The notes beneath the pieces are model-generated. The model was not told the origin of the DNA and did not search any database. It was given only the letters and a program-made list of their open reading frames with translations. The translations under genes were made by a program, and so were the position numbers. DNA of 5,984 nt from NCBI GenBank assembly GCA_035506295.1, contig DATJPR010000021.1, positions 1 to 5,984 on the forward strand. The letters are read 5' to 3'. Below are positions 1-5,724 of the stretch, in pieces. Positions within the stretch are counted from its first letter, which is position 1. Every line of letters begins with the position of its first letter. The DNA is from DATJPR01 sp035506295 (GTDB taxonomy: Bacteria; Bacteroidota; Ignavibacteria; UBA10030; UBA6906).

Positions 1-281
1 ACCTGCCGAATGCCGGGAAAGTTGTTCAGGAGGATCGGGGCGACGGGCGGGCCGGTGTTTGACCGTTTCTCGGTGTACGTGTCCGTCGTCGATTCGCGCA
101 GGACGCGATAGATGCGGTCGCCGTTCCGGTGAAAGTCGTCGTAACTCTGCTCGAAGCGCACATAGAAGAGCACGAGGAGAAAGCACGCCATCCCGACGGC
201 GAGCCCCCCGATGTTGATGAGGGTATAGATCTTCGCCCGTACGAAATTGCGAACGATGATGCGAAGAAAGTGGGTGATCAT
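1..281 (-). CDS. FtsX/MacB-like ABC transporter permease, N-terminal part (cut by left window edge)
   Basis: This is the first 93 codons of an inner-membrane permease, read leftward from an ATG at 281-279; the rest lies outside the window. The protein begins MITHFLRIIVRNFVRAKIY, a basic amphipathic stretch. One strong transmembrane helix follows at about residues 19-41 (INIGGLAVGMACFLLVLFYV). Then comes RFEQSYDDFHRNGDRIYRVLRE, the usual opening of the MacB-type periplasmic domain in Bacteroidota-style FtsX permeases. Such permeases pair with a LolD/MacB-type ATPase and an HlyD-type adaptor to push substrates out from the periplasmic side of the membrane. The start is 12 nt past the ATPase stop codon, so the two are almost certainly co-transcribed. 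Only a weak AGG-like ribosome site is visible, and coupling to the ATPase is likely. The substrate cannot be told from sequence. Full-length relatives are usually near 800 aa with four membrane helices, but the remainder is not visible here. Confidence 0.88.
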   Translation of the reverse strand, partial: MITHFLRIIVRNFVRAKIYTLINIGGLAVGMACFLLVLFYVRFEQSYDDFHRNGDRIYRVLRESTTDTYTEKRSNTGPPVAPILLNNFPGIRQ

Positions 282-293
282 CGGGATCGAGAC

Positions 294-983
294 CTAGAGT
301 CGCATGTTTTGCTTGATGTTCTCGGTGACGACATGGCCGTCGAACAGGTTGATGACCCTGTGGCTGTACTCCGCATCGTGCGCCGAATGCGTCACCATGA
401 CGATCGTCGTCCCCCCCTCGTTCAGCTCGGTGAGCAGCCGCATGACTTCCGTCCCGTTCGCCGAGTCGAGGTTTCCCGTAGGTTCGTCAGCGAGGATAAG
501 CTTGGGGTTCGCCACAATCGCCCTGGCCACGGCGACCCGCTGCTGTTGACCGCCGGAGAGCTGTTGAGGAAAATGGTTCTTCCGGTGCATAACCTGCATG
601 TGTTCGAGGACTTCGCTTACCCGCCTGGTTCGATCCGCGGAAGAGACACCCAGATAGAACAGCGGGAGCTCGACATTTTCGTAGACGGTCAGTTCGTCGA
701 TCAGGTTGAAGCTCTGGAAAACGAACCCGATGTTGGCCTTTCGCATTTTCGCTCTCTGACGCTCTGTGAATTTGGACACCTCCTGCGTCAGAAAATAATA
801 CTCCCCCTCCGTGGGGTTGTCGAGAAGGCCGAGAATATTCAGGAGCGTCGACTTTCCGCATCCCGACGGTCCCATGATTGCGACAAATTCGCCTTCCGTG
901 ATTTCGACATTGACGTTGTTCAGTGCCGTTGTCTCCACCTCGTCGGTGGTATAGACGCGCCTGAGATTATTTGTGCGAATCAT
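294..983 (-). CDS. ABC transporter ATP-binding protein, MacB/LolD type
   Basis: This 229-aa cytoplasmic ATPase powers the adjacent permease. All nucleotide-binding motifs are intact: Walker A GPSGCGKS at residues 38-45, Q-loop glutamine 90 in FVFQSFNL, signature LSGGQQQR at 142-149, Walker B LILADEP ending at 168 with catalytic Glu167, D-loop NLDSANG, and switch His199 in VTHS. The length, and stretches such as LLNILGLLD and FNLIDELTVYENVELPL, fit the MacB/LolD/FtsE group that partners FtsX-fold permeases rather than importers. The start ATG (983-981) has a good GGAG ribosome site 6 nt upstream. It follows the four-helix-bundle gene by 27 nt and precedes the permease by 12 nt, all on one strand. 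The exact substrate class (drug, lipid, peptide or metabolite) is unknown, and the similarity to LolD does not imply lipoprotein transport. Confidence 0.95.
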   Translation of the reverse strand: MIRTNNLRRVYTTDEVETTALNNVNVEITEGEFVAIMGPSGCGKSTLLNILGLLDNPTEGEYYFLTQEVSKFTERQRAKMRKANIGFVFQSFNLIDELTVYENVELPLFYLGVSSADRTRRVSEVLEHMQVMHRKNHFPQQLSGGQQQRVAVARAIVANPKLILADEPTGNLDSANGTEVMRLLTELNEGGTTIVMVTHSAHDAEYSHRVINLFDGHVVTENIKQNMRL

Positions 984-989
984 GCAAGG

Positions 990-993
990 CTCC
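990..993 (-). promoter_or_regulatory. Shine-Dalgarno site of the ABC ATPase gene
   Basis: On the minus strand the sequence before the start reads ACGGAGCCTTGCATG. GGAG sits 6 nt from the ATG, a near-ideal spacing. It supports the start at 983 and shows that this organism uses Shine-Dalgarno pairing for at least some genes. Confidence 0.7.
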
Positions 994-1010
994 GTGGAAA
1001 TGGGCGAGGT

Positions 1011-1382
1011 TCATAGTTCAATGGTTCCGAATGCTTCCTTCAATGCTCCGAGTGCGGATTTCAATGCAAGAGAATCCGGCTCCGTCAGGGCCCCCTGGGT
1101 CCCCATCTCCTCGACAAGAAGTTCCAGCCTGCCGATCGTCTTTTGTGCGGGAGACGGGAGCTCCTGCTTCGCGCGCATCGGGAACCCATGGATGATCTGC
1201 TGGAGGAGACTGACAGAGTATGTTTCGATCTCCCTGGCGACCTTCTGAGGGCCGGACCTTCGCGACCACGACTGCGTCACGTCGAGGAGGGCGGCAACAA
1301 CGCAGCGCGCTTCTCTCCAGGCATCGGTCTCGTGGAAATCCCGCACTCCGGGCCTTCCAGCGATGTTGACGATGAGTTCCAT
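1011..1382 (-). CDS. Putative four-helix-bundle (23S rRNA intervening-sequence-type) protein inside the efflux operon
   Basis: This is a 123-aa soluble protein with no signal peptide or membrane helix. I assign it tentatively to the four-helix-bundle family (TIGR02436 / IVS-encoded protein type) from remembered family pattern. The segment DFHETDAWREARCVVAALLDVT resembles the usual 'F-x-D-L-x-V-W-x-K-A' first helix. VAREIETYSVSLLQQIIHGF resembles the second helix, which normally ends in 'NIAEGF'. The C-terminal third (RLELLVEEMGTQGALTEPD onward) resembles the helix 3-turn-helix 4 part. The match is diverged: the typical SIxxNIAEG core is SLLQQIIHG here. The ATG shares its A with the TGA stop of the adaptor gene (TGATG), so translation is probably coupled. 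The family's biochemical role is poorly known, so no function is assigned. Its place between adaptor and ATPase suggests an accessory or regulatory role in the exporter, but that is inference. Confidence 0.72.
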   Translation of the reverse strand: MELIVNIAGRPGVRDFHETDAWREARCVVAALLDVTQSWSRRSGPQKVAREIETYSVSLLQQIIHGFPMRAKQELPSPAQKTIGRLELLVEEMGTQGALTEPDSLALKSALGALKEAFGTIEL

Positions 1383-2635
1383 CAGTGCTTGAGTACCAGG
1401 CGATCGATGTCGCCAAAGTTATCGTATGAGGACGTTATCACCTGCTCCCCTTGCTCCAGCCCGTCGAGCACTTCGAACATCTGCGGATTCTGCCGCCCGA
1501 GCTTGACATTCCGTTTTACGGCGAACTTGCCGCCTTTGTCGACGACATAGACCCATTGGCCACCGGTTTTCTGATAGAACCCCCCGCGCGGAAGCAGGAC
1601 CGCTTCCTCCAATTCACCGAGCTCAAGGCGGATCTGCAGTGTCTGTCCCCGTCGAATGCCACCCGGGATCGCACCCGTGAACGCCATGTCCACATCGAAC
1701 CGGCCGCTGGTCACCTCGGGATATACTTTTGAGATCTTCAGGCCGTAGGTGGAACCGGTGAGGTCAAACTCGCCGGTTTGACCGGGGTTGATGCGTGCAA
1801 TATAGAACTCATCGATCGAGGCACGCACCTTCACGCTGTCGAGCACATCAATTTGCCCGATGCGCTGTCCCGGCGACTTGGATTCGCCGATCTCGGCATT
1901 CAGCGAAGTGAGCTGTCCGGAAATCGGGGCCTTGATAATGAGATTGTCCAGGTTCTGCTTGGTCATGGTCAGGTTTTCCTGGAGCCGGGCAATCGATCCC
2001 TCGAGCTGTGCGAGTTGATTCAGGCGAAGGACCGAGTCCTGGAGGAAATTCTGCCGCGCCAATGCTCTCCGCCGGAGCCACGAGTCATACTCATAGCGCG
2101 ACTGAAGATAATCGTTTTCCGCAACGAGGTGCTTTATGAACAGGGACGAGTCGCGTTGAAATACCAGCTGCGTCCGTTCCACCTGGTATTCGGCGTCGGC
2201 AAGCGTTGACTTCACGGCGATCGTGTTCTGCTCGATGGTCAGTCTCCGGTTCTGCGCGTCGTTGATTTCCTGGTAGGTCAGCGCTTCGCGGTACATCACA
2301 TCGAGTTGAAGGTTCGAGTTCGCTAATTTGATGATCGGGTCCCCCTGCTTCACCATGGTCCCCGCTTCGATGAACCGCTTCTCGACCCGCCCGCCTTCTA
2401 TAGCGTCGAGATAAAACGTCTGAATGGGGAGGATCGTCCCCTGCACCGGGATGTACTCCTGAAACGGCGCTTTCACCACCGTCGAGATCGTGATCTTGTC
2501 GACCTCGACGTTGAGACGGGAGCCACCCTGCGTCGACAGGAAGACGTAGACGAGGAGGGCAAGAAACGCTCCGCCTGCAACGGCGTAGATCCTGCGTGAA
2601 CGGTTCCAGAACTTCTTTTCGAGTTTCCTGTCCAT
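1382..2635 (-). CDS. HlyD/MacA-like efflux periplasmic adaptor subunit
   Basis: This 417-aa membrane-fusion protein bridges an inner-membrane ABC permease and an outer-membrane TolC-like channel. In order it has: a charged N-terminus (MDRKLEKKFWNRSRR); one membrane anchor at about residues 16-34; a first lipoyl half at 78-105 (EGGRVEKRFIEAGTMVKQGDPI); a long charged helical hairpin at about 110-230, forming the coiled coil; a second lipoyl half at 232-262 (APISGQLTSLNAEIGES); a beta-barrel at about 263-340; and a membrane-proximal domain to the end (AVLLPRGGFYQKTGG, TSSYDNFGD). The frame stays open up to an ATG at 2710, which would add 25 proline-rich residues. I prefer 2635 because relatives, as I recall them, begin at MDRK, and because the predicted sigma-54 start site (about 2714) would leave almost no leader for 2710. 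No strong ribosome site precedes either ATG. It is the first gene of the operon and overlaps the next by 1 nt. No outer-membrane channel gene is in the window. Confidence 0.93.
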   Translation of the reverse strand: MDRKLEKKFWNRSRRIYAVAGGAFLALLVYVFLSTQGGSRLNVEVDKITISTVVKAPFQEYIPVQGTILPIQTFYLDAIEGGRVEKRFIEAGTMVKQGDPIIKLANSNLQLDVMYREALTYQEINDAQNRRLTIEQNTIAVKSTLADAEYQVERTQLVFQRDSSLFIKHLVAENDYLQSRYEYDSWLRRRALARQNFLQDSVLRLNQLAQLEGSIARLQENLTMTKQNLDNLIIKAPISGQLTSLNAEIGESKSPGQRIGQIDVLDSVKVRASIDEFYIARINPGQTGEFDLTGSTYGLKISKVYPEVTSGRFDVDMAFTGAIPGGIRRGQTLQIRLELGELEEAVLLPRGGFYQKTGGQWVYVVDKGGKFAVKRNVKLGRQNPQMFEVLDGLEQGEQVITSSYDNFGDIDRLVLKH

Positions 2636-2725
2636 CCCGTCTTGTCGTGTCGGCTCATCAGGAAGTGGGTGGAGCGATGGCGATGAGTGTGGCATGGGCG
2701 TTGGGGTCATTTGAGTGAGCGATGC

Positions 2726-2740
2726 GCAAATTCCAAGCCA
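2726..2740 (-). promoter_or_regulatory. Sigma-54 (-24/-12) promoter of the efflux operon
   Basis: Read on the minus strand this is TGGCTTGGAATTTGC. It keeps the invariant GG and GC exactly 10 nt apart, with TGGC at the -24 box and TTTGC at the -12 box. The sigma-54 consensus is TGGCACG-N4-TTGCA/T, and the main departure is TT for AC. Transcription should start near 2714, leaving a leader of about 79 nt before the ATG at 2635. The regulator encoded divergently next door is of the sigma-54-activating NtrC type, which makes a chance match less likely. This is a prediction by eye, not an experiment. Confidence 0.72.
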
Positions 2741-2779
2741 GAGAATTTCGGCCGAATCCGGAGCGTAGGGCCAGAGATT

Positions 2780-2807
2780 TTGGAAAAACGTCCGTTTTCG
2801 TTACATT
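2780..2807 (+). promoter_or_regulatory. Possible weak sigma-70-type promoter for the regulator-kinase operon
   Basis: A TTGGAA (2780-2785) and a TACATT (2802-2807) stand 16 nt apart, each matching 4 of 6 bases of the -35 and -10 consensus. Transcription would start near 2814 and give a leader of about 65 nt before the ATG at 2879. It would rule out the upstream GTG at 2810 as a start. The match is weak, and Bacteroidota primary promoters often use a different consensus, so this is only a candidate. Confidence 0.2.
2785..2798. promoter_or_regulatory. Palindrome upstream of the sigma-54 promoter (candidate activator site)
   Basis: AAAACG-TC-CGTTTT is a perfect 6+6 dyad with a 2-nt centre. It lies about 78 bp upstream of the predicted sigma-54 start site, within the usual range for an NtrC-family enhancer. 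It also overlaps the spacer of the possible promoter reading toward the regulator, which would allow autoregulation. It contains one copy of the GTCCGT element that recurs at 2812 and 2842. Confidence 0.4.
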
Positions 2808-2810
2808 AAG

Positions 2811-2830
2811 TGTCCGTATTCGAACGGTCA
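2811..2830. promoter_or_regulatory. Imperfect 20-bp palindrome (candidate activator site)
   Basis: TGTCCGT-ATTCGA-ACGGTCA forms a dyad in which 6 of 7 arm positions pair (TGxCCGT against ACGGxCA). It is centred about 107 bp upstream of the predicted sigma-54 start. Its left half, GTCCGTATTCG, repeats at 2790-2800 as GTCCGTTTTCG (10 of 11 identical) with an offset of 22 bp, about two helical turns. That is the kind of same-face spacing expected for paired binding of a dimeric activator. Confidence 0.4.
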
Positions 2831-2878
2831 GATCCACGACAGTCCGTCCACCAGCTCCATCTCCTTCGCGAAATCTCC

Positions 2879-4255
2879 ATGAACTCCACCCTCGGAAACA
2901 TTCTTGTTCTTGACGACGACAAAGACGTCCTCCTCGCTGCGCAGATGTACCTGAAGCAACATGCTGCACACGTCCGCACCGAACAGGACCCCAGGAATAT
3001 TCCGTCGTTGATGAAGGAATCTGAGTTCGATATTATCCTTCTCGACATGAATTTCACGCGGGACGTCAGCAGTGGGCAGGAAGGGTTCACCTGGCTCGAC
3101 AAGATCCTGACGATCGATCCGCAAGCCGTTGTTGTGCTGATCACGGCGTACGGAGACGTCGAGATGGCGGTGCGCGCCATCAAGGCGGGGGCGGCCGACT
3201 TCGTGCTGAAGCCCTGGCAAAACGAGAAATTGCTCGGCACCCTTTCCGCTGCGATGTCCATCCGCCAATCCCGCAAGCAGGTCGAGCAACTCCGTTCACG
3301 ACAGCAGCATCTGGGAGAGGAACTCGACCACCACTTCCAGGGGTTTGTCGGCAACGCCCCCGCCATGCGCGGGGTCTTTGCCAAGATCCAGAAGGTGGCA
3401 AAGACCGACGCCAATGTTCTCATCCTGGGAGAAAACGGGACAGGCAAGGAACTTGTTGCGCGCGAGATCCACAGACAGTCGCTGCGTTCCGGAGAAGTAT
3501 TCATCACGGTCGATATGGGGTCGCTGAACGCCGAACTGTTTGAAAGCGAGCTCTTCGGCCACGTTAAGGGCGCTTTCACGGACGCAAACGCTGACCGTGC
3601 CGGCAGGTTCGAGACGGCATCCGGCGGGACGCTCTTCCTCGACGAGATCGGGAACTTGCCTCTCTTCCTCCAGACGAAATTGCTCGCCGTCCTGCAGAAC
3701 CGGGAAGTGACACGCATCGGATCGAACAGGGTGACCTCGATCGACATCAGGCTGATCTCCGCGACGAATCAACCGATCAACGCGATGGTGGAGGAGAAAC
3801 GATTTCGCCAGGATCTGCTGTACCGCATCAACACCGTGGAGATTCACCTTCCCCCCCTTCGCGAAAGAACCGACGACATCCCGCTGCTGGTGCAGCATTT
3901 CCTCGATCAGTATACCCGTCGCTATCACCGACCGGAGATGACGGTCCCTGCGTCCACGCTAGACAGCCTCGTTCGCTACCCCTGGCCGGGAAACGTCCGC
4001 GAGCTGGAACATGCCGTCGAGCGCGCGATCATTTTGTCGGAGGGCGATGCGCTCCACCCGGCCGATTTCTTCGTCGCGGCCGGGTACGGGGCACAGGACG
4101 AGGAGTCCTCCATCGGGACAAAGCTTGACGCCGTCGAGAAGACCGTTATTCAGAAGGCGCTCGCCAAATGCGGCGGCAACATTACGCAGGCCGCCAAAGA
4201 GCTGGGTCTCACACGCACTGCGTTATACCGCCGCCTGGAGAAATATGGCCTTTAG
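2879..4255 (+). CDS. NtrC-family sigma-54-dependent response regulator
   Basis: This 458-aa cytoplasmic activator has three parts. The receiver domain is at residues 6-125: acidic pocket DDD at 12-14, phospho-acceptor Asp56 in LLDMNF, Thr89 and Lys111. The AAA+ domain is at about 155-395: Walker A GENGTGKE at 184-191, sigma-54 contact loop GAFTDA at 231-236, Walker B TLFLDEIG at 251-258, sensor I SATN at 295-298, arginine-finger region RFRQDLLYRIN, and sensor II WPGNVREL at 369-376. A Fis-type helix-turn-helix lies at about 432-455 (NITQAAKELGLTRTALYRRL). The contact loop carries Asp where the consensus has Gly. I chose ATG 2879 over the in-frame GTG 2810 because the receiver fold begins at once (LGNILVLDDD) and the GTG extension (SVFERSDPRQSV...) looks like translated control region. 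The gene is transcribed away from the efflux operon and overlaps the kinase gene by 11 nt. Its expected target is the sigma-54 promoter at 2726-2740. Confidence 0.95.
   Translation: MNSTLGNILVLDDDKDVLLAAQMYLKQHAAHVRTEQDPRNIPSLMKESEFDIILLDMNFTRDVSSGQEGFTWLDKILTIDPQAVVVLITAYGDVEMAVRAIKAGAADFVLKPWQNEKLLGTLSAAMSIRQSRKQVEQLRSRQQHLGEELDHHFQGFVGNAPAMRGVFAKIQKVAKTDANVLILGENGTGKELVAREIHRQSLRSGEVFITVDMGSLNAELFESELFGHVKGAFTDANADRAGRFETASGGTLFLDEIGNLPLFLQTKLLAVLQNREVTRIGSNRVTSIDIRLISATNQPINAMVEEKRFRQDLLYRINTVEIHLPPLRERTDDIPLLVQHFLDQYTRRYHRPEMTVPASTLDSLVRYPWPGNVRELEHAVERAIILSEGDALHPADFFVAAGYGAQDEESSIGTKLDAVEKTVIQKALAKCGGNITQAAKELGLTRTALYRRLEKYGL
4237..4240 (+). promoter_or_regulatory. Shine-Dalgarno site of the histidine kinase gene, inside the regulator gene
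   Basis: GGAG lies 4 nt before the ATG at 4245 (TGGAGAAATATGG). It lies within the final codons of the regulator gene. It decides the kinase start: the same frame is open from 4011, but the segment 4011-4244 is only the regulator's out-of-frame sequence. Confidence 0.65.
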
Positions 4256-5597
4256 ATCGTTTCGGCTTGCAGTACTCACGCGCTGCCTTTTCCTCGGTAT
4301 CACAATTCTGGTGCTCGTCTACCTCGTCACCCAAACGTCGCTGTTCGCGTCCGCGATCGTGCTCGCCGCCCTTCTCGTCTATCAACTCTATGCGCTGATG
4401 CACTATGTGGACTACACCAACCGGGAGATCAGCAGGCTTCTTCTTTCGATCCGCTACGCGGATTTCTCACAATCGTTCACGATGAAAGGTCGGGGAAGAT
4501 CCTTCGAGGAGCTTGGCGCCGCGATCAGCGAGGTTGTCCGGCAGTTTCAGAAGGTCAGGCAGGAGAAAGAAGAGCACTTCCAATATCTCCAGACCATCGT
4601 GCAGCACATCGGCGTCGGTCTTCTCGCCTTCACCCCGGACGGGCAGGTGACGTTGTTGAACAACGCCGCCAAACACATCCTCGGAGTTCATCACCTCATC
4701 GACATTCGGTCGCTGGCGCGGACCAGTGACCATCTGGTGTCTACCCTTCTCGGGCTCCGCTCGGGTGAACGGGCGCTGACCCGGATTGAGCTCCAGGGAG
4801 AAACGCTTCAGCTCGTCATCAACGCCACCGAGCTCAAAGTGCGCGGTCAGCTCCAGACGCTGGTCTCGATCCAGAATATTCAGTCGGAGCTCGATGAAAA
4901 AGAAATGGAAGCATGGCAAAAGCTCGTGCGGGTCCTCACCCATGAGATCATGAATTCTCTCACACCGATTTCCTCTCTTGCGTCGACGGTGAACGATTTG
5001 CTCAAGCCGGCGGAGACGGGCAATGCTACCGCCGTCATCTCAGCCGATGTCGCCCGTGATGTCCGCGGTGCGGTGGAGACCATTGAAAAGCGGAGCAAGG
5101 GGCTCCTCCATTTTGTCGACGCGTACAGAAACCTGGCGCGCATTCCGCGGCCGAATTTCAGTATCATCCGTCTCGAAACCCTCTTCCGGAGAGTGGAACA
5201 ATTGATGCACGACCAGTTTGTCACGTCGGGCATTACCTGTTCCTCCCAAGTTGATCCGGAATCATTGGAGCTGACCGCGGACCCGGAACTGATCGAACAG
5301 GTGCTGATCAACCTCCTCCGGAATGCCGTCGATGCCATCGCGGATTCGCCCCAGCGGGTCATCTCTCTGACTGGGAGGATGGGTGAAAGCGGCCATCCTA
5401 CAGTTGAGGTTCATGACTCCGGACCCGGGATCTCCAAAGACATGCAGGACAGAATCTTCGTCCCCTTCTTCACGACCAAACCGGAAGGCTCCGGCATCGG
5501 TTTGAGCCTTTCCCGGCAGATTATGCGCCTCCATAACGGCTCTATCCGCGTAAGTTCAGAAGTCGGGAAGGGCTCCTCATTCATTCTGAAATTCTGA
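4245..5597 (+). CDS. Membrane-bound PAS-domain sensor histidine kinase (NtrY/NtrB-like)
   Basis: This 450-aa kinase is the partner of the upstream response regulator. Two hydrophobic helices lie at about residues 10-29 and 33-52 with only a few residues between them, so there is essentially no periplasmic domain. A HAMP-like or helical linker (about 53-110) leads into a PAS domain (about 112-210, IVQHIGVGLLAFTPDGQVTLLNNAA). The dimerisation and phospho-acceptor helix has LVRVLTHEIMNSLTPISSLA with His233. The ATPase domain has the N-box NLLRNAVDA (Asn360), G1 box DSGPGI (391-396), F-box FVPFFTTK and G2 box GSGIGLSLS (415-423). All catalytic motifs are intact. The start ATG has GGAG 4 nt upstream and overlaps the regulator's end by 11 nt (stop at 4253-4255), so translation is probably coupled. 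The signal is unknown. A membrane-embedded or cytoplasmic cue, or contact with the neighbouring ABC permease, is more plausible than a periplasmic ligand. Confidence 0.95.
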   Translation: MAFRSFRLAVLTRCLFLGITILVLVYLVTQTSLFASAIVLAALLVYQLYALMHYVDYTNREISRLLLSIRYADFSQSFTMKGRGRSFEELGAAISEVVRQFQKVRQEKEEHFQYLQTIVQHIGVGLLAFTPDGQVTLLNNAAKHILGVHHLIDIRSLARTSDHLVSTLLGLRSGERALTRIELQGETLQLVINATELKVRGQLQTLVSIQNIQSELDEKEMEAWQKLVRVLTHEIMNSLTPISSLASTVNDLLKPAETGNATAVISADVARDVRGAVETIEKRSKGLLHFVDAYRNLARIPRPNFSIIRLETLFRRVEQLMHDQFVTSGITCSSQVDPESLELTADPELIEQVLINLLRNAVDAIADSPQRVISLTGRMGESGHPTVEVHDSGPGISKDMQDRIFVPFFTTKPEGSGIGLSLSRQIMRLHNGSIRVSSEVGKGSSFILKF

Positions 5598-5642
5598 CGC
5601 CCCCCTCCACTCGTTACGCGAACCACCGGAAAAACGCAAAAA

Positions 5643-5665
5643 GGGGTCCAATTACGGAACTCCCC
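5643..5665 (+). other. Weak GC-rich hairpin downstream of the kinase gene
   Basis: GGGGTCC and GGA-ACT-CCCC can pair as 7 bp with a 3-nt bulge around a 6-nt loop (AATTAC). It lies 46 nt after the kinase stop. No run of T follows, so it is not a convincing intrinsic terminator. An A-rich stretch precedes it, which is the wrong side for plus-strand termination. Confidence 0.2.
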
Positions 5666-5669
5666 GAGA

Positions 5670-5693
5670 ATTCGTGTCGTTACGACCTCGAAT
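5670..5693. promoter_or_regulatory. Interrupted dyad upstream of the cytochrome gene
   Basis: The arms ATTCG-T-GTCGT and ACGAC-CT-CGAAT are complementary apart from a small interior mismatch, with a single T between them. A one-base centre is poor for an RNA hairpin but natural for a DNA-binding site. It ends 32 nt before the GTG of the cytochrome, where an operator could overlap a promoter. No T-tract follows, which argues against a terminator. No promoter motif could be firmly placed in the 5598-5724 gap. Confidence 0.3.
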
Positions 5694-5715
5694 CATCCCC
5701 CAACCAACCAATCTC

Positions 5716-5720
5716 GGAGG
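5716..5720 (+). promoter_or_regulatory. Shine-Dalgarno site that sets the GTG start of the cytochrome gene
   Basis: GGAGG stands 4 nt before a GTG (TCGGAGGCACCGTGAAA). Basic residues and a hydrophobic signal peptide follow directly. The strong ribosome site identifies the GTG as the start. Confidence 0.75.
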
Positions 5721-5724
5721 CACC

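Noticed and set aside
129..1016. Long plus-strand open frame (295 codons) opposite the ABC ATPase and permease
   Set aside because: It lies antisense to an ATPase with every catalytic motif intact. Its product is a charge-rich sequence with no fold or motif, as expected for the complement of a GC-rich gene.
1018..1416. Alternative minus-strand frame overlapping the small four-helix-bundle gene
   Set aside because: Its product is Arg/Pro/Gly-rich with no helical pattern. The 1011-1382 frame gives a helix-rich, family-like protein and a precise TGATG junction with the adaptor.
2810..2878. GTG start for the regulator, adding 23 residues
   Set aside because: The extension covers the candidate regulator-binding dyad and has no family resemblance. 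The receiver domain starts normally just after ATG 2879.
2806..3928. Several minus-strand open frames opposite the regulator gene
   Set aside because: They are antisense to conserved receiver and AAA+ motifs, have low-complexity Ser/Arg-rich products and lack ribosome sites.
4011..4244. Upstream extension of the kinase frame into the regulator gene
   Set aside because: The translated segment is arginine/serine/proline-rich out-of-frame regulator sequence. The ATG at 4245 has a GGAG site and is followed directly by the membrane helices.
5643..5665. Intrinsic terminator for the kinase operon
   Set aside because: The stem is bulged and no T-run follows it on the plus strand, so it is listed only as a weak hairpin.
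5598..5724. A sigma-54 promoter for the cytochrome gene
   Set aside because: I found no GG-N10-GC pair with a recognisable TGGC or TTGC box in this gap.
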